DNA of 64,000 nt. Source: Chryseobacterium edaphi. GTDB lineage: Bacteria; Bacteroidota; Bacteroidia; Flavobacteriales; Weeksellaceae. This document shows positions 43,173 to 53,600 of this stretch, in pieces. The position numbers and the translations under genes are program-made. The DNA is taken from the NCBI RefSeq assembly GCF_025628985.1, contig NZ_JAOTEM010000007.1, positions 1-64,000 of the forward strand, read 5' to 3'. Under the pieces are notes generated by a model. That model was not told where the DNA came from. It made no database searches and saw only the letters and a list, made by a program, of their open reading frames with translations. Numbering within the stretch: position 1 is the stretch's first letter; each line of letters starts with the position of its first letter.

Positions 43173-44665
43173 TGTCTTATTTACTATTAACATTATTACT
43201 TTTACCTCTAGTAGGTTCGGGATTGGTCTTTGCATGGAGGAATACTTCCAGCAAATACCTGGCATTAGGAATTGCTTTGATTCAAATGCTGCTTACATTT
43301 TACGTTGTTTCGGATTTTGATTTTAATCCAACCGTAGACAGCGTATTGCAGTACGAGATCAATTATCCTTGGTCACAATTTATAAAAAGTAACCTTCATT
43401 TCGGAATTGACGGGATGAGCTTGCTTCTTTTATTGCTGACCAATATTTTGATGCCGATCATTATTTTATCATCTTTTAATGAAAATGTAAGCTATAAAAA
43501 TTCTTTCTACGGTCTGATTTTGCTAATGCAGTTCGGATTGGTAGGTGTTTTCACTGCTTTAGACGGATTGCTATTCTACATTTTCTGGGAAGTAACTTTG
43601 ATTCCGATCTGGTTTATCGCCGCCCTTTGGGGTCAGGAAAATAAAAGACTGGAGTTCACTACAAAATTCTTCGTGTATACTTTCGTAGGATCTTTGTTTA
43701 TGTTGGCTGGTTTAATCTACGTTTACACGCATTCAGCATCATTTGCTTTAACAGATCTGTATAACGCAGACCTTGGTGAAACTCAACAGATTGTTGTTTT
43801 CTGGTTTATCTTCTTTGCATTTGCAGTAAAACTTCCGGTTTTCCCATTCCACACTTGGCAACCGGACACATATACATACTCTCCTACTCAGGGATCGATG
43901 TTGTTATCAGGGATTATGCTAAAAATGGCAATCTATGGTGTACTTCGTTATCTGATTCCGATCACACCGACAGCAATCTTCGGAATTTCAGGACAGATTG
44001 TAATCATTTTAGCGATTGTAGGAATTGTTCACGGAGCGTTAATCGCAATTATCCAGACTGATATGAAGAGAATCATTGCGTATTCTTCTTTCTCTCACGT
44101 TGGATTGATGGTGGCAGGTATTTTCTCTTCTGCAGTACTTACTTTAAGAGGAACATTTACCATTGAAGGAGCTGAAGGAGCCTTAGTACAGACATTTGCT
44201 CACGGTATCAACGTGGCAGGTTTATTTTTCTGTGCCGATATTTTATATAAAAGATTTAAATCAAGAGACATCAGACAGATGGGAGGTTTGGCGAAAGTCG
44301 CTCCTAAGTTTGCCGTTTTGTTTTTAATTATCATATTAGGTTCAATGGGCGTTCCGTTGACGAATGGTTTCATCGGAGAATTTATTTTGATTAAATCTAT
44401 CTTCGACTTTAATGTACTGGCTTCAGTAATTGCAGGTCTTACTGTTATTCTTTGTGCAGTATATTTATTGAGATTCTACGGAAAAGCAATGTTTGGACAG
44501 GGCGATGAAGCAGTTTTAAGTACAGCTAAAGATTTATCAGCGGTAGAATTCTCGGTATTGGCAAGTATTGCAGTATTTGTAATTGTATTGGGAGTTTTCC
44601 CTCAGCCGGTCATTGATATGGTAAGTAGTTCACTGAAGTTTATTTATACTTCAATGATTAATTAA
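43172..44665 (+). CDS. nuoM: NADH dehydrogenase subunit NuoM
   Basis: The 497-residue antiporter-like subunit has the ND4 blocks FWEVTLIPIWFIAALWG, FAVKLPVFPFHTWQPDTYTYSPTQGSMLLSGIMLKMAIYG and the late GSMGVPLTNGFIGEF. The start overlaps the nuoL stop by one base. Confidence 0.97.
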   Translation: MSYLLLTLLLLPLVGSGLVFAWRNTSSKYLALGIALIQMLLTFYVVSDFDFNPTVDSVLQYEINYPWSQFIKSNLHFGIDGMSLLLLLLTNILMPIIILSSFNENVSYKNSFYGLILLMQFGLVGVFTALDGLLFYIFWEVTLIPIWFIAALWGQENKRLEFTTKFFVYTFVGSLFMLAGLIYVYTHSASFALTDLYNADLGETQQIVVFWFIFFAFAVKLPVFPFHTWQPDTYTYSPTQGSMLLSGIMLKMAIYGVLRYLIPITPTAIFGISGQIVIILAIVGIVHGALIAIIQTDMKRIIAYSSFSHVGLMVAGIFSSAVLTLRGTFTIEGAEGALVQTFAHGINVAGLFFCADILYKRFKSRDIRQMGGLAKVAPKFAVLFLIIILGSMGVPLTNGFIGEFILIKSIFDFNVLASVIAGLTVILCAVYLLRFYGKAMFGQGDEAVLSTAKDLSAVEFSVLASIAVFVIVLGVFPQPVIDMVSSSLKFIYTSMIN

Positions 44666-44805
44666 CATTAAAAGATTTAAATAGTAAAAGATTAAAGAAT
44701 TAAGAGGTAAAAAGTAAATAGAGTAAAAGAAAAAGTTCAACTTCAAACACTGACCTGAAAACTTTAAACTAAAAACTTTAAACCTTCTCATCTCAAATAT
44801 AAATT
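44666..44805 (+). repeat. Degenerate repeat spacer, nuoM-nuoN
   Basis: The spacer holds AGATTAAAGAATTAAGAGGTAAA-type and AACTTTAAACTAAAAACTTTAAAC units. It is AT-rich with no gene. It is the longest spacer in the operon at 140 bases. Confidence 0.55.
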
Positions 44806-46191
44806 ATGAGTGTTTTAATTATTGTTTTCCTAACTGCAGTTGCTGCGTTATTTTCGGGAGTTTTTGAGCAAGGAAAATTCGCAAGATACATTGGGATTTT
44901 TGGATTAATCGTTGCCTTGTATGTGAGTTTCTTACCTGAGGCTTCATTCTTTGCGCAGTACAGACACATGTATGACTACACCGCAAACACTGCGTTGTTT
45001 ACAAAAATATCTTTGGTAACAACTTTACTGCTGTTCTTTTTAGGAGGTTTTGCATTCAGCAATCACAGAAGCCACCAGTCAGAATTGTATGCCTTGATGC
45101 TTTTCGCTTTGAGTGGCGGAATCATCCTTTTCGGTTTCCAAAACCTAGTGACTTTATTCTTAGGAATTGAGATTCTTTCTATTCCGTTATACGTAATGGC
45201 GGGAGCAAACAAAACAGATTTAAGATCAAACGAAGCTTCTATTAAGTATTTCCTGATGGGTGCATTTGCGACAGGTTTCCTGTTGTTTGGTATCGCATTT
45301 ATCTACGGAAGTACAGGAACTTTCGATTTATACAGAATTCAGGAATTCACCATTACGAATCCTAAAAATATCATGTTAATTTTAGGAGTGATTCTAATGC
45401 TTTGTGCAATGTCATTCAAAGTAGCTTTGGCACCTTTCCACATGTGGAGTCCTGATGTTTATGCAGGTTCACCTTCACTGATTACGGCTTTCATGGCAAG
45501 TGTGGTGAAAATCTCAGGTTTCTTTGCTTTATTCAGATTAATGACCATAGGATTCTCCGGCGTAACTGCTGAATGGATTAACATTCTTGGAGTTTTCTTA
45601 ATCATCACTTTGGTTCTTGCCAACGTTATGGGACTTGCGCAGACCAATGCAAAAAGAATGTTGGCCTACTCTTCAGTATCTCACGCAGGATATATCGGTT
45701 TGGTTTTCTTCGGAATGAATGCACTTTCTACGTATACATTAGCTTTCTATTTATTTGCATATTCACTTTCTACAGTAGGAGTTTTTATGTGTTTAATCTG
45801 GGTAGAAAAAATCAAAAGAGAAACCTCTTTCGGAGCTTTCAAAGGATTGGCGAAAACAGAACCTTTATTGGCTGTTGTAGCAACGATCTCTTTATTATCA
45901 ATGGCGGGAATTCCCTTGACGGCAGGATTTATGGGTAAATTCTCATTATTTGCTCAGGCGTTGACAAAAGATGACAATACTTTCTTAGTAATTGTAGCAG
46001 TTTTAGGTTCGGCAATTTCTATTGCCTATTATTTAAGACTGATTATTGCCATGTTCTTCTTTAAAGAAACGACTTTTAAAACTTCAGAAAAAGTAACGGT
46101 TACTTACAACATTGTTGCGGTCGTGATTATTGCTTCATTAGTGGTACTGGGCGTTTTCCCTGATTTGTTTGCAAAGCAGTTCGGATTGTAA
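44806..46191 (+). CDS. nuoN: NADH dehydrogenase subunit NuoN
   Basis: The 461-residue antiporter-like subunit has the ND2 blocks LFLGIEILSIPLYVMAG, KVALAPFHMWSPDVYAGSPSLITAFMASVVKISGF and SHAGYIGLVFFGM. It is the last gene of the operon and is followed by a terminator. Confidence 0.96.
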   Translation: MSVLIIVFLTAVAALFSGVFEQGKFARYIGIFGLIVALYVSFLPEASFFAQYRHMYDYTANTALFTKISLVTTLLLFFLGGFAFSNHRSHQSELYALMLFALSGGIILFGFQNLVTLFLGIEILSIPLYVMAGANKTDLRSNEASIKYFLMGAFATGFLLFGIAFIYGSTGTFDLYRIQEFTITNPKNIMLILGVILMLCAMSFKVALAPFHMWSPDVYAGSPSLITAFMASVVKISGFFALFRLMTIGFSGVTAEWINILGVFLIITLVLANVMGLAQTNAKRMLAYSSVSHAGYIGLVFFGMNALSTYTLAFYLFAYSLSTVGVFMCLIWVEKIKRETSFGAFKGLAKTEPLLAVVATISLLSMAGIPLTAGFMGKFSLFAQALTKDDNTFLVIVAVLGSAISIAYYLRLIIAMFFFKETTFKTSEKVTVTYNIVAVVIIASLVVLGVFPDLFAKQFGL

Positions 46192-46214
46192 AAATTCAAT
46201 TCTAAAATATACTT

Positions 46215-46246
46215 AACCTTTCAATTTATTTTGGAAGGTTTTTTTT
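46215..46246 (+). terminator. Terminator after nuoN
   Basis: Stem of AACCTT/AAGGTT type, loop about 14 bases, then a run of T. It ends the nuo operon. Confidence 0.82.
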
Positions 46247-46294
46247 GTACTTTTTTTAAACTAATTTTACTCGATAATAATTTATAAAAGATAT

Positions 46295-46780
46295 ATGAGA
46301 AAAATCGTATTAGCAGGAATAATAGTTTTTGGAGGATTTTTAACAGCAAATGCTCAATGTAAAACAGTTACCACAATTACAGAAAATTTTGACACCTGGA
46401 AAGACATTAATAAATGTTGGACTGCCCATCAGGGAAAAGCGATGCTTTATGCAAGTGACAAAAAAATCGTTTTCTATTCGATGACTAGTCCGGGAGAAAA
46501 TATGTATTTGGTGACTCCAAAAATTAAAGCAGGAAAATATACTTTGAATCTTGATATTTCAGATAACGGCGGTGAAACCACATTGGAGCTGTTTTCAATA
46601 AACAACCCATCAGACACAAAATCATTCATTTCAATAGCTAAATCCGCAAAAATTGCAGGAGGCAAAAAAACATATGATATTTCTTTAAAAAAAGATTCAA
46701 ATTTGGGTTTGAAAGTTTTATTAAATGGAATACATCAGGCAGTTTATGTAGATAATTTTTCTCTGAAACCAAAAAAATAA
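46295..46780 (+). CDS. Small exported protein, adhesin-like jelly roll
   Basis: The 161-residue protein has a signal peptide (MRKIVLAGIIVFGGFLTANAQ). Its mature part starts with ITENFDTWKDINKCWTAHQG and contains strands (MYLVTPKIKAGKYTLNLDIS) like the choice-of-anchor or cleaved-adhesin domains of secreted Bacteroidota proteins. It lacks a T9SS tail. It may be a periplasmic or outer-surface protein. A long hairpin follows. Confidence 0.75.
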   Translation: MRKIVLAGIIVFGGFLTANAQCKTVTTITENFDTWKDINKCWTAHQGKAMLYASDKKIVFYSMTSPGENMYLVTPKIKAGKYTLNLDISDNGGETTLELFSINNPSDTKSFISIAKSAKIAGGKKTYDISLKKDSNLGLKVLLNGIHQAVYVDNFSLKPKK

Positions 46781-46800
46781 ATCATTCCAGATTCTAAAAA

Positions 46801-46838
46801 AAATGTTACTCAAAACTTACAGATTTTGAGTAACATTT
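46801..46838. terminator. Perfect 15-bp inverted repeat, likely terminator
   Basis: The arms AAATGTTACTCAAAA and TTTTGAGTAACATTT are perfect and enclose 8 bases. It follows the small exported protein gene. The best T run is on the minus-strand side, although no gene reads leftward into it. Confidence 0.65.
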
Positions 46839-47002
46839 ACATTCTATTCTGCTACAGAAAACATTGCAGAGATTTAACTTAAAATAAGTAGCTGAAACTT
46901 ATTTATTATATATTTTGACAAATATTTCACTATAATTCTCCCACTACATTCGCCTTTTAAAAAACCTTTTTTCATACCTTTACCCTCACATTTTTTCACA
47001 TT

Positions 47003-49306
47003 TTGGCAAATCTTTACAAGAAAGAAAGTCCGTTTCAGGTTTTTATATCGTTCAAAAAATATTTGGATGTGCTTGAGCATATCCGATACAACGACCGATT
47101 GGAGTATCGTGCCAATTATGCAGAATCTTTGATTGAAAAAACCAAGAATTTCCAGGAATTGCGGGATGGTTTTCAGGATCTTGCGGTGTTTGAAAAACAT
47201 AAAGACCTAATAAGACTTTTATTAGCTGATCTCTTCCCGACCGGTTTGACGAAAAATGAAATTAAAGCCGCCGGAATTCCTTTAACGAATCTTACCTTCA
47301 ATTATACCGAAAGATTTCAGAATATTCTGAATGATGCAGGAAAAGATTTTGAAATCGAATTCAGAGACATCAGCGATGACGAATATTATGTTTTCTGTTG
47401 CTGCCTCATTTTGCAGACTTATCTGAAAAGAGACATCAGAGTCACCATTCCTTTTTATTATGATATTCCCGACAAAAATGGGATTATTAAGCATTATAAA
47501 ATTACAGTTAACTCAGATTTCAGCTATGTTTATCCGGCAGAAGGAACAAAAATCCCGGCTGATGATGTTATCGATATGCTGCTCGAAAACTTAGATGATA
47601 TTCAGCTTTGGAAAAAACATTTCCCGTCAGAATCTTGGATTTTAAACGGATTTAGCATTATTTCACTCGTCGATTGTACTACAGAAGTTGCTTTATCGGA
47701 TCTAAAATCTACGCTTATCAAAGTTGATCTTGAAAACCCTTCACCGGATGAAAATCTGAAAGAAATTTTCAAATCCTATTTTGATGTTGCCGAACTCAAT
47801 TTTGGGCTGATGCTTTTTAACAATAAAAATAAAAGGCTTGAAAAACTTCCAATCTATGACAGCGTTTTTACCAATTATCTCTTAGATTTTTGGTTAAACA
47901 CATTTGATGAAGAGGTTCGTAAAACTGCTTTTGAAAACATCACATACAACTCAAAGCCCGTCGTTATTTCTGATGTTGATAAAATAGATGAAGAAATCAA
48001 AAAACTGCCTTCATTTAATATTTTGAAAGATCATCAGATCAACAGCTTCATGGTTATTCCGATTATGAAAGATGGCGAACTGCTGGCTATCATGGAGTTT
48101 ACATCACCTACCGCTAACAGCTTAAATGGTTTAAAACTGAAAAAACTCGAGTTCGTAGCAGACATGATTATTTTCTCTCTGAGCAGATTTTCTTATGAAA
48201 GAAATAATCAGATTGAAGCCATCATTCAGCGGGAATACACCACGATTCACGACAGCGTCATCTGGAAATTCAGAAATGAAGCTGAACGATATTTTAATGC
48301 TTTTTTATCTAAAAAAATATATACTTTAAAGGAGATTTCGTTTAAAAATCTTACCCCTTTATTCAGTTTTTCAGACATCCGCTCTTCATCAGACAAACGT
48401 TTTAATCTGATGCTTGAAGATCTGAATCAGCAAATAGAAGGACTTCACGAAGTAATTACTTTGCTCAACTCGTCAAATGCCGAAAAATATTTATTGGCAC
48501 TCGATGTTTTTGAAAATGAACTGAATAACGAAATTAAAGCCGATACTGAACAGCGTTTTCAAAGGCTTTTACGGGAAGAAATTCACCCATATTTACAAGG
48601 TCAGCTTGAGATAAAAAGCGATGAAAATATTAAAGATAAAATCAAAAATTATTTCAGTCAGGTTTTTGTACAGAATGATCTTTTTTATGCCAACCGAAAA
48701 AATTTAGATGATTCCATTACGCTGCTGAACCGTAAGTTAGCAGATATTTTGGATCAAAAACAGGTTATTGCTCAGGAAATTTTCCCACATTATTTTGAGA
48801 GGTTTAAATCTGATGGCGTTGAACATAATCTTTACATTGGCCCCAACATCGCACCGGAACTAGCCTATTCTGCAAAAGTCGTTCACGAATTGAGATACTG
48901 GCAGCTGGAAACCATTTGTACGATGGAACATGAATTTCATTTATTCAAAGAAGACCTTCCTATTTCGCTGGATATTGCATCGTTGATTTTTGTTTATAAT
49001 GAAAAAATAGACATTCGTTTCCGAATGGATGAGAAGCGTTTTGATGTTGACGGAGCATTTAATTCTAATTTTGAAATCATTAAGAAAAGATTAGAAAAAG
49101 CCCACGTTAAAGATTCAACAGAAAGAATTACCTGCCCCGGGAAAATAACGATTGTCTATTTCGGGATGGAAAATCAACGGGAATATCTGCAATACATCAA
49201 CAGACTTCAAAAACTAAATGTTCTGAAAGCAGATGTTGAGTTTTTAAGGGTTGAAGATCTTCAGGGAATTACAGGATTGCTGGCGATCAGAGTTTCTTTT
49301 GTTTGA
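47003..49306 (+). CDS. GAF-domain protein
   Basis: The 767-residue protein begins at TTG (47003). No ATG occurs early in the frame. A GAF-like domain fits about residues 250-400, with a late FMVIPIMKDGELLAIMEFTSP strand pair. The rest is alpha-helical with acidic stretches, and there is no DNA-binding or kinase motif. The family is common in Bacteroidota and of unknown function. It is convergent with the HD-Pycsar gene, 75 bases away. It should be cytoplasmic and may sense a ligand. Domain positions are approximate. Confidence 0.78.
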   Translation: MANLYKKESPFQVFISFKKYLDVLEHIRYNDRLEYRANYAESLIEKTKNFQELRDGFQDLAVFEKHKDLIRLLLADLFPTGLTKNEIKAAGIPLTNLTFNYTERFQNILNDAGKDFEIEFRDISDDEYYVFCCCLILQTYLKRDIRVTIPFYYDIPDKNGIIKHYKITVNSDFSYVYPAEGTKIPADDVIDMLLENLDDIQLWKKHFPSESWILNGFSIISLVDCTTEVALSDLKSTLIKVDLENPSPDENLKEIFKSYFDVAELNFGLMLFNNKNKRLEKLPIYDSVFTNYLLDFWLNTFDEEVRKTAFENITYNSKPVVISDVDKIDEEIKKLPSFNILKDHQINSFMVIPIMKDGELLAIMEFTSPTANSLNGLKLKKLEFVADMIIFSLSRFSYERNNQIEAIIQREYTTIHDSVIWKFRNEAERYFNAFLSKKIYTLKEISFKNLTPLFSFSDIRSSSDKRFNLMLEDLNQQIEGLHEVITLLNSSNAEKYLLALDVFENELNNEIKADTEQRFQRLLREEIHPYLQGQLEIKSDENIKDKIKNYFSQVFVQNDLFYANRKNLDDSITLLNRKLADILDQKQVIAQEIFPHYFERFKSDGVEHNLYIGPNIAPELAYSAKVVHELRYWQLETICTMEHEFHLFKEDLPISLDIASLIFVYNEKIDIRFRMDEKRFDVDGAFNSNFEIIKKRLEKAHVKDSTERITCPGKITIVYFGMENQREYLQYINRLQKLNVLKADVEFLRVEDLQGITGLLAIRVSFV

Positions 49307-49381
49307 TTTAAATTTTCGCTTATTTCTTTTCAATCTAATAAATTTCCGCTTTAAATATACCCAATTTAAATTCTCATTTAA

Positions 49382-50554
49382 TTACAGACTAAGAAAAGCA
49401 TACGCAAAAGCAAGTACCGAAGAGATAATTCCTGCCATAAAAATGGTGTAGGTAATAGAAAGTAATTTATATTTTCTATCTAAAACTTTCCCGAGAAAAT
49501 ATAAATCTTTCACCATAGAATCATAAATATAATCTCTGTCTTTGATGAGATCATGCATCGAGCTCAGGTAATGATCAAATTTCATCTGATGAAAATTTCC
49601 GAAGAATAAAAGATTCACTTTTCGGTCTTCAATATCCTGATTGGTAAAAGTAGTCTTTGTAACATTCGGTTTTGTAGAAAGAATGGCAAAAATGATCGTC
49701 ATAACACTCGAAATCAACAGAAAAAAAGTTGGGATAATCAAATGTGCATTTTTCGGAGTATCTAGTTTCGGAACCAAAACAGACAAACAAACCGAAATGA
49801 TAATCGCATTTACCGAAAGCAAAATATTTGCCTTGCTGTCTGCAATATCACTCAATCTTGTATGATTATTCAAAGTCACTCTGAAAAGCGTGTCTACACT
49901 TCTGTCAGACTTTGGGTCTTTATCTTTTTTTGAATCTGAATTTTCCTTTTTTGGTTTATCTTCTTTATCAATCTTCTTTTCCAATTTTTTTACATTTTTC
50001 AGTTTGAGTGGCTCCCAGTTTTCTTTGGCGTAATCTGTAAAATATCTATGTTTGTTTTTCAGAAAATCTACATTCATCACGTTCCATTCATCATTAGAAA
50101 AGCACATTCCGCCGGTCAATTCCCATTCTTTACGCAGAGCTTCCGCAGAATCATTGTAAAACGGACTTGCAAAATGACTAAAATCTGCATCTTTCATGAT
50201 TTGCTCAAGAAAATTTTGTGGCTGATGATATTTTTCGGTCGAAAGAATCAGTTTTGAAACTTCATCAATATATTCTCTGGATGCATTCTCACGAAGCAAA
50301 AATTCGGTAACGATTTCCACTCCTTTTTTCTCATGCCCTTCTGCATTACAATCGGTAAAACCAACGTCATGAAACCAAAGTGCAAGCAAGATTTTTTCTC
50401 TATCTGCCTCAGAAACTTCAGAGTGGCTGATGATCTCTTCAGCTTTGTTGACAGCGTATGTGGTATGAATAAAATTATGATAAAAATATACGGAAGATAA
50501 CTTATCTTTGAATAAGTTTTCAACATAATCTTTGGCTTTGTTTAAAACGCTCAT
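49382..50554 (-). CDS. HD-domain protein fused to a Pycsar effector membrane domain
   Basis: The 390-residue protein has an N-terminal HD phosphohydrolase-like domain (residues 1-180) with His30 (HNFIHTTYA), His62-Asp63 (LWFHDVGF) and Asp in MKDADFSHFA. A charged linker follows (about 190-225, rich in Lys and Asp). The C-terminal domain has TRLSDIADSKANILLSVNAIIIS and about three membrane helices (about 245-265, 275-298, 365-387), the hallmark of the Pycsar effector (DUF5706) family. That family is activated by cyclic UMP or cyclic CMP in known systems. No cyclase gene is nearby. It diverges from the phosphoesterase gene. Confidence 0.85.
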   Translation of the reverse strand: MSVLNKAKDYVENLFKDKLSSVYFYHNFIHTTYAVNKAEEIISHSEVSEADREKILLALWFHDVGFTDCNAEGHEKKGVEIVTEFLLRENASREYIDEVSKLILSTEKYHQPQNFLEQIMKDADFSHFASPFYNDSAEALRKEWELTGGMCFSNDEWNVMNVDFLKNKHRYFTDYAKENWEPLKLKNVKKLEKKIDKEDKPKKENSDSKKDKDPKSDRSVDTLFRVTLNNHTRLSDIADSKANILLSVNAIIISVCLSVLVPKLDTPKNAHLIIPTFFLLISSVMTIIFAILSTKPNVTKTTFTNQDIEDRKVNLLFFGNFHQMKFDHYLSSMHDLIKDRDYIYDSMVKDLYFLGKVLDRKYKLLSITYTIFMAGIISSVLAFAYAFLSL

Positions 50555-50594
50555 TTCTGAATTTTTCTTAATGTAAATGTATGAATTTATCCTT

Positions 50595-50602
50595 TAAATT
50601 TG
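50595..50602 (+). promoter_or_regulatory. -7 box before the phosphoesterase-barrel gene
   Basis: TAAATTTG matches TAnnTTTG and ends 8 bases before the ATG at 50611. It lies inside the longer frame that starts at 50581, so the shorter start is favoured. On the opposite strand, TACATTTA (complement at 50572-50579) is a near match for the divergent HD-Pycsar gene. Confidence 0.55.
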
Positions 50603-50610
50603 ACCGAAAA

Positions 50611-53600
50611 ATGTTCTCAGCAATTGCGAGAATGATTCTTCTCTCCGGATTTCTATTTTCGTGTGCAACCTATAACGTACAAAAAGGAAAAAACTTGCAT
50701 GAAATACGAAATTCTGATATAAAAACTGAAAATGATTTTAAAATTTTCCTCGTTGGTGATGCCGGAAACGCCGATGAACCGCAAGCGCAGCATACTTTAA
50801 ATTTCATTAAAAACAAATTGGATTCCGCTGATAAAAACTCAATGCTTCTGTTTTTAGGAGACAATATTTATCCACTGGGAATGCCAAAAGAAACTGACAA
50901 AGGGTATCCTTTAGCCAAACAAAAACTGGAAAACCAATTAGCGATCACTAAAAATTTTAAAGGAAAAACTTTAGTCATTCCCGGAAATCACGATTGGTAT
51001 CACGGCGTAGAAGGCTTAAAAGCACAGGAAGAATTTGTAAAATCTTATCTGAATGATAAAAAAGCTTTTTTGCCTAAAAATTCTTGTCCGATTGACGATA
51101 TCAATTTAACCAAAGACATCAAACTGATTGTTCTTGATTCTGAATGGGCCTTGATCAACTGGGACAAATATCCCGGAATCAATAAAGGCTGCGACATCAA
51201 AACAACAGCAGATTTTTATGCCGAGTTTAAAGATTTAATTACAAAAAATCAGGATAAGAGAATCATTGTGGCGGTGCATCATCCCGTGATCAGCTCGGGT
51301 GTTCATGCGGGTTTTAATTCTGCTAAATCTCACCTTTCCTCTTTTCAGGGAAAACTTCCCGTTCCGGGAGTTGCGAGTTTGATTAATGTTTTGAGAAGTT
51401 CTTCCGGAGCGAGTATGGAAGATATTACGAATACTCATTATGCCGAATTTGCCAACAGAATCAAAAGCATTATTCAAGATAAAGAAAATGTGATTTTGGT
51501 CTCCGGTCATGATCACAATCTTCAATATCATGAAAACAAAAATATTAAGCAAATCATCAGCGGCGCAGGCTCTAAAACGGATCCGGCAACGATTGTTGAA
51601 AAAACGGATTTCTCTTCAGGCGGAAGCGGTTTCGCTGTTTTAAACCTCAGAAAAGATCTAAGTTCTGATGTTGAATATTTTTCGACTAAAAACAATAAAC
51701 TTGAAAAGCTGACTCAAATTGCAGTCCTTAAAAAACCTGAAGTATTTCAAAATAACTATCCTGATATTTTACCTGCAACCGTAACATCAACAATTTACTC
51801 TGAAAGACAGGCAAAAGCAGGAAAATTCTATAGTTGGCTTTGGGGAAATCATTACAGAAAATATTACGCTCTTCCTATTGAAGCCCAAACTAAAAATCTT
51901 TCAGACATGAATCCCGGATATTCTCCTGTAAGAGAAGGTGGTGGAAATCAGTCGAACAGTCTCCGCTTGAAAACCAACGACGGACAGGAATTTGTAATGC
52001 GCGGAATCAAAAAAAGTGCAGTCCGTTTTCTGAATGCGCAGGCTTTTAAGAAAAACAGTTTCGGAAGCGAACTTAACAATACTTTCCCTGAAAGATTCTT
52101 ACTGGATTTTTACACAACCAATCATCCGTTTACAGGATTTGCCGTCAACAATATGATTGACAAATTGGGAATTTTCCATAGCAATCCTGAATTGTATTAT
52201 ATCCCCAAACAAAAATCTTTAGGACAGTATAATCAAAATTATGGCGATGAACTGTATATGATCGAAGAACGTTTTTCATCTGATCCGAAAACTTTACAGT
52301 CATTGGATAATGCTTCAGACATTCTTTCGACTGCAGATGTTCTGAAAAACATGAGAAAAGACGGAAAATATTCTGTTGATCAGGATCTTTACATCAGAGC
52401 AAGAATTTTTGATATGCTAATCGGCGATTGGGATAGACACGAAGATCAGTGGAAATGGGCAGAATATAAAGTTGGTGACAAAGTGATTTACAAACCCATC
52501 CCTCGTGACAGAGATCAGGCTTTCAGCAATTACGATGGTGCAGCTTTTAAAGTGTTGATGAATATTCCTGCAATCCGTCATATGAAGACATTTAAAGACG
52601 ATATTAAAAGCGTGCGTTGGATGAATATGGAGCCTTATCCTATGGATTTAATCTTCTTAAAAAACGCCAATCAGGAAGATTGGACAGCTCAGGCAAAATA
52701 TATTCAGGAACATTTATCAGACAACGATATCGACCGCGCTTTTGATAATTTACCAAAGGAAGTTCAGGACGAAACAATTAAAGACATTCAGAGAAAACTG
52801 AAACTGAGAAAAGGCAAATTGGAAGATTATGCAACAAAATATTTTGATGTTTTGCAGGAAAAAATTCCTTTAACAGGAACCGTGAACAAAGATAAGTTTG
52901 TCATTATTAAAACCGGAAATTCTGTCGAAGTTAAACAATATCAATTAGACGAAAACAAAGGAGAAGAACTGGTTTTTGAAAACAAATATGACGATACCAA
53001 AACCAAAGAACTTTGGATCTACGGTTTGGAAGAAGATGATATTTACGAAGTTTCAGGAGAAGGAAGATCTAAAATCAACATCCGATTAATTGGTGGTTAT
53101 AATCATGATACCTACAATGTAGAAAATGGAAGTAAAGTGAAAATTTACGATTTTAAATCACAGAAAAATACCTACAACGCAAAATCTGCAACCAAACACA
53201 TCAGTAACGATTATCATGTCAACACCTACAATTGGAAACATCCGAAATACAATTTCTTCGCAGGTTATCCAATGGCAAACTTCAATCCTGATGACGGAGT
53301 TATTCTGGGGATTGTTGCAAACTATACAGTTAACAATTTCATCCGTGATCCTTTCACCCAAAAACATAGTTTAAGCGCTAATTTTTACACAGCAACTGGA
53401 GGGTTTAATGTTGGTTACAAAGGAATTTTCAAAAAAGCAATTGCTGGTTGGGATGCAGGAATTGATGCGACTTACACTACTCCGTTTTTTGCAAGAACTT
53501 TCTTTGGTTTGGGGAACGAAACGGTGTATGAAAAAGATGAAGTAGAAAGAGATTATAACAGAGTCCGAATTTCTCAGTTTAAATTTGCGCCCTCTATCTC

